Source of the DNA: Cytophagales bacterium
Lineage (GTDB): Bacteria; Bacteroidota; Bacteroidia; Cytophagales; Thermoflexibacteraceae
Assembly: GCA_004294445.1 (NCBI GenBank)
Contig: REAZ01000004.1
Coordinates: 62,001-126,000 of the forward strand
Length of the DNA stretch: 64,000 nucleotides
Direction of reading: 5' to 3'
Part shown: one piece after another, positions 32,167-41,800 of the stretch
How positions within the stretch are numbered: position 1 is the stretch's first letter
Layout of the letters: the number at the start of each line of letters is the position of its first letter
Notes under the pieces: model-generated
Databases searched by the model: none
What the model saw: the letters and a program-made list of their open reading frames with translations, nothing else
Told to the model about the DNA's origin: nothing
Program-made: the position numbers and the translations under genes

Positions 32167-33798
32167 CTACTCCTCTCCCAAAAATGAATAGCGATAATCT
32201 GTTGGTGGGACGAATGTTTCTTTGATAGTGCGCGTGGAAACCCATCTCAGCAAATTATACATTGCCCCCGCCTTATCGTTTGTGCCAGAGGCTCTTGCCC
32301 CGCCGAAGGGCTGCTGCCCAACTACTGCTCCTGTTGGCTTGTCGTTGATATAAAAATTCCCTGCTGAGTTTATCAGTTTTTGCGAAGCAAGGTCGATGGC
32401 GTAGCGGTCTTGGGCAAAGATAGACCCCGTAAGAGCATAAGGGGAAGTCATATCTGCCAATTCCAATACTTCCTCAAAAAGTTCTGCCTGATAAACATAA
32501 ACGGTCAGTACGGGTCCAAAAATCTCCTCACAAATAGTGGTATATTGGTTATCGTCCACCCTAAAAATAGTAGGCTCTATGAAGTAACCCACTGATTTGT
32601 CGTAGTTTCCACCTGCAACAAGTTCTACACCTTGGGCATTTTTTGCATCGTCTATGTATTTCGTAATTTTATCAAAAGCACGCTCATCAATTACCGCATT
32701 GACAAAATTTCTGAAATCTTCGGGCGAACCCATTTTGATGCTTTTCAAATCTTCTACCAAATAGCCCTTTACTTCTTCCCACAAATTAGCAGGAATATAT
32801 GCCCTCGAAGCTGCCGAGCATTTCTGCCCCTGAAACTCAAAAGCCCCTCTTACTAAAGCTGTTGCTAAGGCTTTGGCATCCGCAGACTTGTGGGCAACTA
32901 CGAAATCTTTACCGCCTGTTTCGCCTACTATTCTTGGGTACGATTTATATTTGGGGATATTATTGCCAATGATTTTCCATAAATGCTGGAAAACGCCTGT
33001 ACTACCCGTAAAATGCAAGCCCGCAAAATCGGGGTGATTGAAAATAACATCTCCCGCATCTGCTCCTTCGGTATAAATCAAATTAATTACGCCATCGGGC
33101 AAACCTGCCTCTATCAGTACCTCCATAATGACTTGGGCGGAATATATTTGCGTAAAAGCAGGTTTCCAAACTACAGTATTCCCCATTAGGGCGGGTGCAA
33201 TCGCCAAGTTTCCGCCTATAGCCGTAAAATTGAAGGGCGTAATGGCAAACACAAAACCCTCTAACGGTCTTTGCTCTAAGCGATTCCAGATTCCTGCGGA
33301 AGAAATAACCTGCTGACTGTAGATTTCAGTCATAAAATAAACGTTAAACCGCAAAAAATCAATGAGTTCGCAAGCAGCATCTATTTCTGCTTGGAAAGCA
33401 TTTTTGGACTGCCCCAGCATGGTAGCAGCATTGATTTTGGCTCGATATTTTGTAGCGAGCAGGTCGGCAGCCTTCAAAAATATGCTTGCTCTGTGTTCCC
33501 AACTAAGGTTTGCCCAAGCATATTTTGCCCCCAAAGAAGCCCTTACCGCCTGCTCTACGTGTAAGCCATCGCCCATGCTGAAATGCCCAAGCGTGTGCTG
33601 ATGCTCGTAAGGAGGAGCAATACGCACTTTGTGGTCAGTAAAAACACGCTCACCACCAATATACATCGGAATATCGACTAATTCGCCTTTCATTTTGGCA
33701 AGCATCGCCTTAAGCTCTCGCTTTTCGGGAGAGTTTGGGGCATAATTCTTAACGGGTTCATTTATTGGTACGGGTACTTTAAAGTTTCCAAAAGTCAT
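32167..33798 (-). CDS. pruA: L-glutamate gamma-semialdehyde dehydrogenase (P5C dehydrogenase)
   Basis: This enzyme oxidises glutamate semialdehyde from proline breakdown to glutamate with NAD+. The 543-residue length and the sequence match the stand-alone form found in Bacteroidota and eukaryotes rather than the PutA fusion. Visible features are the NAD-binding TPFNFTAIGGNLAIAPAL and LHFTGSTGVFQHLW, the catalytic Glu in VGETGGKDFVV near 293 and Cys in FQGQKCSAASRAY near 327. EEIFGPVLTVYVY and the late ASGTNDKAG are also present. No proline dehydrogenase gene lies next to it. Confidence 0.94.
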   Translation of the reverse strand: MTFGNFKVPVPINEPVKNYAPNSPEKRELKAMLAKMKGELVDIPMYIGGERVFTDHKVRIAPPYEHQHTLGHFSMGDGLHVEQAVRASLGAKYAWANLSWEHRASIFLKAADLLATKYRAKINAATMLGQSKNAFQAEIDAACELIDFLRFNVYFMTEIYSQQVISSAGIWNRLEQRPLEGFVFAITPFNFTAIGGNLAIAPALMGNTVVWKPAFTQIYSAQVIMEVLIEAGLPDGVINLIYTEGADAGDVIFNHPDFAGLHFTGSTGVFQHLWKIIGNNIPKYKSYPRIVGETGGKDFVVAHKSADAKALATALVRGAFEFQGQKCSAASRAYIPANLWEEVKGYLVEDLKSIKMGSPEDFRNFVNAVIDERAFDKITKYIDDAKNAQGVELVAGGNYDKSVGYFIEPTIFRVDDNQYTTICEEIFGPVLTVYVYQAELFEEVLELADMTSPYALTGSIFAQDRYAIDLASQKLINSAGNFYINDKPTGAVVGQQPFGGARASGTNDKAGAMYNLLRWVSTRTIKETFVPPTDYRYSFLGEE

Positions 33799-33844
33799 TT
33801 TTTCTTAATTTTATGCGTTAGAAATGCTTATTTTTTGCAAATAT

Positions 33845-33894
33845 AAAAAAACAGTTTACAATTATTTGGCTTTCAAATAACTATAAACTGTTTT
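33845..33894 (-). terminator. Strong terminator of the tRNA-Pro gene
   Basis: The arms 33848-33868 and 33874-33894 form a 21-bp stem with only two G-U wobble pairs and a 5-base loop. On the minus strand it starts 2 bases after the tRNA 3' end and is followed by seven T residues. Confidence 0.85.
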
Positions 33895-33896
33895 AG

Positions 33897-33970
33897 TCGG
33901 AGTGACAAGATTTGAACTTGCGACCCCTTGCACCCCATGCAAGTACGCTACCGAGCTGCGCTACACTCCG
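33897..33970 (-). tRNA. tRNA-Pro (anticodon GGG)
   Basis: The minus-strand sequence folds as a standard 74-base tRNA. The acceptor stem is CGGAGTG/CACTCCG with discriminator A, the D arm holds GCGCAGCTCGGTAGCGT, and the T arm has TTCAAAT. The anticodon stem CTTGC/GCAAG closes a 7-base loop ATGGGGT, giving anticodon GGG. The 3' CCA is not encoded. Confidence 0.95.
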
Positions 33971-33982
33971 ATTTTTGAGGTG

Positions 33983-34013
33983 CAAAAGTAGAAAATCAAA
34001 AATTAAATTCCAA
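33983..34013 (-). promoter_or_regulatory. Promoter of the tRNA-Pro gene
   Basis: On the minus strand, TTG (34011-34013), 20 bases, then TACTTTTG (33983-33990), a full match to the Bacteroidota -33/-7 consensus. The -7 box ends 12 bases before the mature tRNA 5' end. Confidence 0.7.
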
Positions 34014-34038
34014 GAAGATAAATATTTTTCTAAATGAT

Positions 34039-34069
34039 TTTGTAAAAAGATTTAAAATGTATAATTTTG
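34039..34069 (+). promoter_or_regulatory. Promoter of the str operon
   Basis: TTTG (34039-34042), 19 bases, then TAATTTTG (34062-34069): both boxes and the spacing match the Bacteroidota consensus. The start would be near 34076, giving a leader of about 68 bases before rpsL. Confidence 0.75.
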
Positions 34070-34143
34070 CACTCCAAAATTCGGGAAGGTGAAAAAGACC
34101 TACACTTGTTTTGGGTAAACCGTTTATTATAAGTTTTTTATAA

Positions 34144-34569
34144 ATGCCTACAATACAGCAGTTAATTAGAAAAGGTCGTGAGAACAAGTCTTATAAGTCT
34201 AAGTCTCCTGCGCTTGATTCTTGTCCTCAGCGCAGAGGGGTATGTACGAAAGTATATACCACTACACCGAAAAAGCCAAACTCTGCAATGAGAAAAGTGG
34301 CTAAAGTTCGCCTTACGAATAAGAAAGAGGTTCTTGCTTATATTCCTGGCGAAGGACATAACTTACAAGAACACTCTATAGTGTTAGTAAGGGGCGGAAG
34401 GGTAAAAGACCTTCCAGGTGTACGTTATCACATCGTCAGAGGTGCATTAGACACTGCAGGTGTGAACGGAAGAAAGAAAAGCCGTTCTTTATACGGTGCA
34501 AAAAGACCTAAGCCAGGCGCAGCTCCTGCAGCAAAAGGCGCACCCGCAAAAGGTGGTAAGAAAAAATAA
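34144..34569 (+). CDS. rpsL: 30S ribosomal protein S12
   Basis: S12 lies at the decoding centre of the small subunit and controls accuracy. The 141-residue protein contains the conserved [37 protein letters not shown] and [17 protein letters not shown]. The lysine in PKKPNSA associated with streptomycin sensitivity is the wild-type residue. The C-terminus has an Ala/Pro/Lys-rich tail (about 122-141, [15 protein letters not shown]) longer than in E. coli. It is first in the str operon. Confidence 0.97.
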   Translation: MPTIQQLIRKGRENKSYKSKSPALDSCPQRRGVCTKVYTTTPKKPNSAMRKVAKVRLTNKKEVLAYIPGEGHNLQEHSIVLVRGGRVKDLPGVRYHIVRGALDTAGVNGRKKSRSLYGAKRPKPGAAPAAKGAPAKGGKKK

Positions 34570-34626
34570 TTAATTTTTAATTTTTAAAAAAGTAGCCTTT
34601 CAGTAGGTTACAAATCTTTAAGCAAA

Positions 34627-35109
34627 ATGAGAAAAGCGAAACCAAAGAAGCGTTATCTTTTGCCTGACCCAAAGTTCAACGATGTGTTAGTTACAAGATT
34701 CGTGAACAATTTGATGGAAAGAGGCAAAAAATCGACAGCCTATACAATCTTCTACGAAGCCGTAGAATTGGTGGAGAATAGGTTGAGTAAAGGTGGAGAC
34801 AAAGTGAGTGGTCTTGAAACTTGGAGAAAAGCATTAGGCAATGTGATGCCAGCAGTAGAAGTGCGTTCACGCAGAGTAGGCGGCGCAACTTTCCAAGTAC
34901 CGACAGAAGTTCGCCCTGATAGAAAAGTATCTGTAGGCATAAAGTGGTTAATCAAATACGCAAGAAACAGAGGCGAAAAAACCATGACAGAAAGATTAGC
35001 GGGCGAAATTATGGCGGCAGCTAAAGGAGAAGGTGCGGCAGTAAAGAAGAAAGACGATACGCACAGAATGGCGGAGGCGAATAAGGCATTTTCACACTTT
35101 AAGTTTTAA
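34627..35109 (+). CDS. rpsG: 30S ribosomal protein S7
   Basis: S7 starts assembly of the head of the small subunit by binding the 3' domain of 16S rRNA. The 160-residue protein shows [40 protein letters not shown] and [20 protein letters not shown]. The end is [15 protein letters not shown], the usual tail. It follows rpsL by 57 bases, and fusA begins 6 bases after it. Confidence 0.97.
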   Translation: MRKAKPKKRYLLPDPKFNDVLVTRFVNNLMERGKKSTAYTIFYEAVELVENRLSKGGDKVSGLETWRKALGNVMPAVEVRSRRVGGATFQVPTEVRPDRKVSVGIKWLIKYARNRGEKTMTERLAGEIMAAAKGEGAAVKKKDDTHRMAEANKAFSHFKF

Positions 35110-35115
35110 AAGACA

Positions 35116-37245
35116 GTGGCAAAAGATTTAACTTACTTAAGAAATATCGGCATCATGGCACACATCGATGCTGGAAAAACTACAACTACGGAGCGTGTAC
35201 TTTATTATACAGGTATTACACACAAAATAGGTGAAGTACATGACGGAGCGGCAACTACAGACTGGATGGAGCAAGAGCAGGAAAGAGGTATTACCATTAC
35301 TGCTGCTGCTATCACTACCAACTGGAACTATCCTACCGTACAAGGTGATATAACTCCCGATACGCATGCCTACCAAATTAATATCATCGACACGCCCGGT
35401 CACGTGGACTTTACCGTAGAGGTAGAACGTTCTTTGCGTGTATTGGACGGTGCAGTTGCTTTGTTTTGTGCTGTTTCAGGCGTAGAGCCTCAGTCCGAAA
35501 CTGTTTGGAGACAAGCGGATAAATATAAAGTGCCTCGTATCTGTTTTGTAAACAAAATGGATAGAGCTGGTGCGGACTTCTTTAATGCGGTAAAGGAAAT
35601 TAAGGAAAAATTAGGCGCAAGACCTGTGCCTTTGCAAATTCCTATTGGTGCAGAAGAAAATTTCAAAGGTGTAGTCGATTTAGTTACCAATGAGGCTATC
35701 ATTTGGAATGAGGAAGACAAAGGAAAAACTTACAAAGTAGTGCCTATCCCTGAAGATATGAAAGAAGATGTAAGTAGCTGGAGGCAGCAACTTATAGAGT
35801 CTGTCGCAGAGTATGATGAGGCTTTGTTAGAAAAGTTTTTTGATGACCCAGATTCTATCACCAGAGAAGAAATCATGGCAGCTGTGCGTAAGGCAGTGAT
35901 TGATATGTCTTTCTCTCCAGTGCTATGCGGTTCTGCTTTCAAAAACAAAGGCGTTCAAGCCATGCTTGATGCGGTCATTGCCTATTTGCCATGTCCTCTG
36001 GATTTACCTCCTGTTGAAGGTATTAATCCTGATACTGAACAAATGGTAACAAGACAGCCAAAATCTACAGAACCTTTTGCGGCTTTGGCTTTCAAAATCA
36101 TGACTGACCCATTTGTAGGTCGTTTGTGCTTTATGCGTGTTTATTCTGGTCGTTTGGATTCCGGTTCTTACGTTTATAATACGCGCACACAGAAGAAAGA
36201 CCGTATCTCAAGATTGGTACAAATGCACGCAAACAAGCAAAATCAGATTGATTCTGTAGAAGCAGGCGATATTTGTGCAGGTGTAGGTTTCAAAGACATC
36301 AAGACTGGTGATACGTTAGTAGATGAAAACAACAAAATTGTATTGGAATCTATGAGTTTCCCTGAGCCTGTTATCGGGTATGCTATTGAGCCTAAAAAGC
36401 AAGCAGACCAAGACAAGCTCGGTATGGCTATAGCCAAATTGTTAGAAGAAGACCCTACGTTGAAGGTATTTACTGACCAAGAAACAGGACAGACTATCAT
36501 CAGAGGTATGGGTGAACTTCACTTGGAAATTATCTTAGACCGTATGAAGCGTGAGTTTAAGGTGGAAGTAAATCAAGGTGCGCCACAAGTAGCTTATAAA
36601 GAATATTTTACAAGCAGCAGCAGGGAACACAGAGAAGTTTATAAGAAACAAAGTGGTGGTAAAGGTAAATTTGCCGACATCGTGTTTGAGTTATCGCCAA
36701 GAGAAGATGACAAAGAGGGTTTAGAGTTCGTGAACGAAATTGTTGGTGGTGTGATTCCAAAAGAATTTATCGCCCCAATCCAGAAAGGATTCACAGAAGC
36801 AATGAAAAATGGTGTATTGGCGGGTTTCCCCGTTACAGGTTACAAAGTACGCTTGTATCACGGTTCTTACCATGATGTGGACTCTGATGCCTTATCATTT
36901 GAGTTGGCAGCACGTATTGGTTTCAAAGAAGCGGGTGCAAAAGCAAAACCAAAATTATTGGAGCCTATCATGGCTGTAGAAGTAACTACGCCAGAAGAGT
37001 TTACAGGTCCCGTAACTGGTGATTTGAACAAGCGACGTGGTTTGATGAAAGGTATGGACGGCAGAGCAGGCGCGCAAATCATTAAAGCTGATGTGCCTTT
37101 GTCTGAACTTTTTGGTTACGTAACTGATTTGCGTACTATCTCATCAGGAAGAGCATCGGCATCTTTGACATTCTCTCATTATGCAGAAGTGCCAATGAAC
37201 ATTGCAGAAGGCGTAATAGCACAAGTAAAGGGAAATAAGAAATAG
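35116..37245 (+). CDS. fusA: Elongation factor G
   Basis: EF-G is the GTPase that drives translocation. The 709-residue protein starts with GTG, 6 bases after the rpsG stop. G-domain motifs are [19 protein letters not shown] (P loop), [12 protein letters not shown] (switch I), DTPGHVDF and [10 protein letters not shown]. Domains II to V follow, including [19 protein letters not shown] and the C-terminal [11 protein letters not shown]. Its place in the str operon fits the canonical copy rather than a paralogue. Confidence 0.97.
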   Translation: MAKDLTYLRNIGIMAHIDAGKTTTTERVLYYTGITHKIGEVHDGAATTDWMEQEQERGITITAAAITTNWNYPTVQGDITPDTHAYQINIIDTPGHVDFTVEVERSLRVLDGAVALFCAVSGVEPQSETVWRQADKYKVPRICFVNKMDRAGADFFNAVKEIKEKLGARPVPLQIPIGAEENFKGVVDLVTNEAIIWNEEDKGKTYKVVPIPEDMKEDVSSWRQQLIESVAEYDEALLEKFFDDPDSITREEIMAAVRKAVIDMSFSPVLCGSAFKNKGVQAMLDAVIAYLPCPLDLPPVEGINPDTEQMVTRQPKSTEPFAALAFKIMTDPFVGRLCFMRVYSGRLDSGSYVYNTRTQKKDRISRLVQMHANKQNQIDSVEAGDICAGVGFKDIKTGDTLVDENNKIVLESMSFPEPVIGYAIEPKKQADQDKLGMAIAKLLEEDPTLKVFTDQETGQTIIRGMGELHLEIILDRMKREFKVEVNQGAPQVAYKEYFTSSSREHREVYKKQSGGKGKFADIVFELSPREDDKEGLEFVNEIVGGVIPKEFIAPIQKGFTEAMKNGVLAGFPVTGYKVRLYHGSYHDVDSDALSFELAARIGFKEAGAKAKPKLLEPIMAVEVTTPEEFTGPVTGDLNKRRGLMKGMDGRAGAQIIKADVPLSELFGYVTDLRTISSGRASASLTFSHYAEVPMNIAEGVIAQVKGNKK

Positions 37246-37270
37246 ACACTTTTTTAACTGTTAAAAAGAC

Positions 37271-37576
37271 ATGACACAGAAAATAAGAATAAAGTTGAAG
37301 AGTTATGACCATAATTTGGTTGATAAATCTTCGGAGAAAATCGTGAAAGCTGTCAAAGCTACAGGAGCAGTGGTAAGTGGTCCTATTCCTTTGCCTACTG
37401 AAAAAGAGAAGTTCACCGTACTTCGCTCACCTCACGTAAACAAGAAATCGAGAGAGCAATTCCAACTTTGCACTTACAAAAGACTCATCGACATTTATTC
37501 TACGTCTGCAAAGACCGTAGATGCACTTATGAAGTTAGAACTTCCAAGTGGTGTAGATGTAGAAATCAAAGTTTGA
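37271..37576 (+). CDS. rpsJ: 30S ribosomal protein S10
   Basis: S10 is part of the small-subunit head and also acts in transcription antitermination with NusB. The 101-residue protein shows [40 protein letters not shown] and [20 protein letters not shown]. It follows fusA by 25 bases. Usually rplC and the rest of the S10 operon come next; here a terminator and a convergent gene follow instead. Confidence 0.97.
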   Translation: MTQKIRIKLKSYDHNLVDKSSEKIVKAVKATGAVVSGPIPLPTEKEKFTVLRSPHVNKKSREQFQLCTYKRLIDIYSTSAKTVDALMKLELPSGVDVEIKV

Positions 37577-37597
37577 TAAATCTCAAATAATAGATTT

Positions 37598-37639
37598 AAA
37601 CCTATAAGATCTTATAGACCTTATAGGTTTTTTTATTTT
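37598..37639 (+). terminator. Terminator of the str operon
   Basis: AAACCTATAAG (37598-37608) and CTTATAGGTTT (37620-37630) pair perfectly, with a nested ATAAGATCTTAT palindrome at the loop, followed by a T-rich run. It ends the operon after rpsJ. Confidence 0.85.
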
Positions 37640-38778
37640 TACGCCAATGCTTGCGCCAAATCTGCTATCAAATCGTCAGCGTCTTCGATGCCAATACTTA
37701 AGCGAATTAATGAGTCTTTCAAACCTGCTTTTTCACGCTCCTCTTTGGGAATACTTGCGTGAGTCATACTTGCAGGGTGTCCGCAAAGTGATTCTACGCC
37801 GCCCAATGATTCTGCCAATGAAAACAGTTGGAATTTTTCCAATACCTGTAGAGCCATCTCTACACTATCATCTTTGAGGGTGAAAGAAAGCATCCCACCA
37901 AAGCCTTTCATTTGCTTTTTGGCAATGGCATGGTTAGGGTGCGAAGGAAGGCTGGGATGCCATACCTTGCCTATCTTCGGATGATTGATGAGGTATTGCG
38001 TAATTTTTTCACCATTGATGCAGTGTGCTTGCATACGCAAGTGTAGTGTTTTAATGCCTCGTAAGACCAAAAAACAATCTTGTGGAGCAGGAACGGCTCC
38101 GCTTGCATTTTGAAGGAAGGCAAATTGCTGTGCTAAATCATCTCTGTTGGTAATGAGTGCGCCCATCACTACGTCAGAGTGTCCTGAAAGATATTTGGTA
38201 ACAGAATGCATCACGATGTCTGCCCCTAATGCCAAAGGAAGCTGTAGATAAGGAGATGCAAATGTGTTATCCACGCCAAGTAATGCTCCAAATTGGTGTG
38301 TAATCGCTGCTACTGCCTCAATATCAATAATATTGAGTAATGGATTAGTAGGCGTTTCTATCCAAACTAATTTGGTATTTTTATTCATGTATGCCCTGAT
38401 ATTTTCGGCATCGCTCATATCTACAAAGTGAAACTTAATGCCATATTTCTCAAAAACTCGTCTAAATAGGCGGTAAGTACCTCCATATAAGTCATTGCAG
38501 GCTACTACCTCATCATTTGGGTTTAGCATCTTAATAACAGTATCAATCGCTGCCAAGCCTGAAGAAAAGCAAAAGCCATACTTGCCGTCTTCCAACGCTG
38601 CAATACTTGCTTGAAGTGCATTTCTGGTTGGGTTTTGGGTGCGGGCATATTCGTAGCCCTTGTGCTTGCCCGGTGAGGCTTGTACGTAAGTAGATGTTTG
38701 GTAGATGGGAGTCATGATAGCTCCCGTAGTTGGGTCTGGTTCTACGCCTGCGTGAACCGCTTTTGTTGCAAATTTCAT
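37639..38778 (-). CDS. Cystathionine gamma-synthase/lyase-type PLP enzyme
   Basis: This transsulfuration enzyme of the Cys/Met metabolism PLP family has 379 residues, the usual length. PLP-site elements are FSSGLAAIDTVIKML, the Tyr in DLYGGTYRLF, IETPTNPLLNIIDI, the Asp in LGVDNTFASPYLQLP, and the Schiff-base Lys in MHSVTKYLSGHSDVVMG near 197. Close homologues include MetB (cystathionine gamma-synthase) and cystathionine gamma-lyase. Sequence inspection does not separate the two. No other Met or Cys gene is nearby. Confidence 0.92.
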   Translation of the reverse strand: MKFATKAVHAGVEPDPTTGAIMTPIYQTSTYVQASPGKHKGYEYARTQNPTRNALQASIAALEDGKYGFCFSSGLAAIDTVIKMLNPNDEVVACNDLYGGTYRLFRRVFEKYGIKFHFVDMSDAENIRAYMNKNTKLVWIETPTNPLLNIIDIEAVAAITHQFGALLGVDNTFASPYLQLPLALGADIVMHSVTKYLSGHSDVVMGALITNRDDLAQQFAFLQNASGAVPAPQDCFLVLRGIKTLHLRMQAHCINGEKITQYLINHPKIGKVWHPSLPSHPNHAIAKKQMKGFGGMLSFTLKDDSVEMALQVLEKFQLFSLAESLGGVESLCGHPASMTHASIPKEEREKAGLKDSLIRLSIGIEDADDLIADLAQALA

Positions 38779-38804
38779 GTTTTTGAATGATTATGAGTGT
38801 TTGT

Positions 38805-38849
38805 AAAAAAATCAATGCTTGCAAAATTTTACAATTTCACAAGCATTGA
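38805..38849 (-). terminator. Terminator of the giant secreted protein gene
   Basis: TCAATGCTTG (38812-38821) and CAAGCATTGA (38840-38849) pair perfectly with an 18-base loop. On the minus strand a run of seven T residues follows. Confidence 0.8.
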
Positions 38850-38873
38850 AAACATATAAAATTAATTTATCGC

Positions 38874-41800
38874 TTACTTAACAACTAATTTCCTCACATA
38901 GTTCTCTTTTGGAGTAGCTACAATGAGTGTGTAGAATCCTTTGGCAAAGTCAGCAGGAAGTTGGATAACTCCGCCTTCAAACTTGAATCGCTGGAAGAAC
39001 ATCTGCCTGCCCAAAGCATCCATCATGCGTATTTCTATCTCGTTCCCTGCTGCTGCTCTTGGCAAAATAAGATTGAACCCGATGCCTTCGCTACTTGGAT
39101 TTGGGAACACTTGCAACTCTTGCCCTTCGCCATCAAAAGTTACAGAAACTACTTTGGTGAGCGTTTCTTTGCCATCTAAGTCCACCTGCAACAAGCGATA
39201 ATAGTTTATTCCTTGTACGGGCTTTTCATCTACAAAAATATATTTGATATTCGAAGTAGCATTGCCTCTTGCTTCGACTCTGCCGATAGCAACAAAGTTT
39301 TTGCCATCAGTACTTCGCTGCACTATGAAATGGCTGCTGTTGCGCTCTGAGATAGTTTCCCACTTTACATCTACAGCCAGATTGTTCTTGAAAGCATCAA
39401 AGCTAAGGAACTCTACAGGCAACGGACTTACCGTAGAAACAGGAGAAAACTTGGTAAATGTAGTAAAAGTATTACGCGTAGCTGGGTCTATATAGCAACT
39501 ATTCCCAAAGCCCCAATTGTCTGCCTCATCTGACCTTTTAGCAAAAGTAACAAGTGTAGGCGTGCCACAGGTAAATGCAGACGGTATAGAAGGCATATTT
39601 AAGTTATAGCTTATGCCAGAGGTCAGAGATACCTCTGTACCATTTACATTCAATGGTTTCAAATCCCAATAACCTCCCGTACAGAAGTCATAAAGCAAAC
39701 TATTTCCCGAACAAACATCAAAGCGCGTACCCGGTAGCTTAGGCGTTGTATAGGCAACACTCGCATTGCGTGCATCAAAATATGCCCTCACACTCACAGC
39801 ACCTCCTGTCAAAGCCGTATTTTGTTTAAAATTTAATTCTCTGTAGCCTTGTAATACGCCTACATTACCTGCACCACTCGCATCCCCACCTACTGGAAAT
39901 TTATATGATTTGGTAGCGAAGTCAGCACCATTAATATCCCTACGCAATTTTAAATTGGTTTCAGAAGCGGTATAACCATCATTGGTAGTAACGATATAAC
40001 TATTCGCACTTCCGCCTACCAAGGAAGTTGCTGGGTCGGAGTCCGTCAAATATACTTCTCTCGCTCCCGTACTCAGTTTACCCGTGATATAGCCATTGGT
40101 CAAGGTCAGTGTTTTGTCTATTATTAAGTCCCCACGAATGATATCCAAGTTACTCGTAAGTGCTGGCTCGTTTACTATCAGGTTGTAAAACTCTTGAGCG
40201 CAAGTGGGGCATAGCGTGGCTAATTTTCCGCTCCTATAATAAGATTGGTCGCCTGCCGCCGCCTTACTAAAGGTAACAGTTCCATTGTTATGCACAAAAC
40301 TTGCCCCAGAAAGTGTGTTGGGTCCAGAGCCACTTTCATCATTCAAAAAGGTTGGAAGGAGAGGAGGATAGTTAAAAAACTGATTGCCTATCCCTTTAGG
40401 ATTGAAAGCATCTGTGTTATCTGCCCCACTGATGAAGTTATCGCCTTGGAATCTCATACTTTTACCATTGGCATCAAAAGTACCATCCACAAGTGCAAAA
40501 TTTCCATAAATATCTATATCATCACTTAGCTGCACTATCTGATTAACAGATTGTTTTCTGATAATTAGGTTTGGGAAAGGGTTATTAATACTCCCATCTT
40601 TATACAGAAAATCTCCTGAAATAATAGTAGGTGTGAATACTCCCGATGCCGTTTGAGCAGCTAACTGACCAGCAGTAGAAGTAAAGGTAATGGAAGATCG
40701 ATAATCGTTTGCCGTTCCAACATCTAAAGTTTTTAACCAATCTATCATAATATCAGGGTCTGCTGCTGCGTTTTTCTTGGCTATCAAATCTCCACAAATA
40801 TCTAAGTTCCAAGGCTTCGGACCTGCCTCCGTTTTAATAGTAAGCGTTGCTCCATGCTCTATGGTGAGTGTACGTACCTTTGCCAAGTTTGATGTGTTTA
40901 TATTCCTCGCATTGGTCAAATCGTATGCAGGGTGTCCACCTGTATAGGCATTTGGCACGCTGGTATTTGCACTTGCCTGAATAATAGGGAAATAATATGT
41001 CCCCAAAAGCGAACTTGCCGCAGGATTGGTAGATTCTGCTGGAATAATTACATCTGCATCACAATCGGGTAGTACGCAGTTGCCCCAATTGTCGGGATTG
41101 AACCAGTCAGTATTGAAACCTCTCCATAAAAACTTATTCGCCGAAGGGAATATATTGGTATTGCCGTCACAACGATAGAACATGATGTCGTCTATGCCCA
41201 AATCATTACCACTTCGCACCGTACTGATGTTACGAACAGAGAACTCTACAGTAGTTAGCTCTCCGCTGTTCCATAGGTAAGTATATTGCTGCCATACGCA
41301 TCTCAGGTCATTTCCCTGCAAAAGTAGGTTATTGCCTATCTGCGTACAGTTGGCAAAAACACCGTAAATAGCTGAAATACTATTGAGGTTTACTGCCCAA
41401 AAGCTGAACACATAGTCTGTATTTTTTCTTACCTTGAAACGCTGCGTCCACATCTTAGCTGCAGTGCCGTAGTCCCCGTTTGCTATCTCTAAGCGACCTC
41501 CGCTTGGAGAGGAGTTGTAGGGATAAGTTCTGATGTTCGCCAATGTGTAGTTAGGATTATTATTTCCATTGTAAGAAGTAACTTGAATAGGCAAGGCGGT
41601 AAAAGGAGGACCTCCACGCCCACCGCTTGGGATATTAGGGGCTATAGAAACTCCTGTACCCGCAGAAGTGTAGTTCCAGGTAGTACCTGTGGCAGCACTT
41701 CCCCACAAGCTACCACCGCCCGCAGGATTCCGAGAGCCACTATAGTCTGTGCCGTCTGCATCACACACGTCTCCCATGTAGAATCTTGGCTGTGCAGTTA

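Noticed and set aside
33897-33970. Reading the tRNA as Met because of the CAT in the anticodon arm
   Set aside because: Proper pairing of the five-base stem CTTGC/GCAAG puts GGG, not CAT, at positions 34-36.
34076-34143. Riboswitch or ribosomal-protein binding site in the rpsL leader
   Set aside because: Only a 4-bp AGGT/ACCT pairing is visible, too little to support a regulatory structure.
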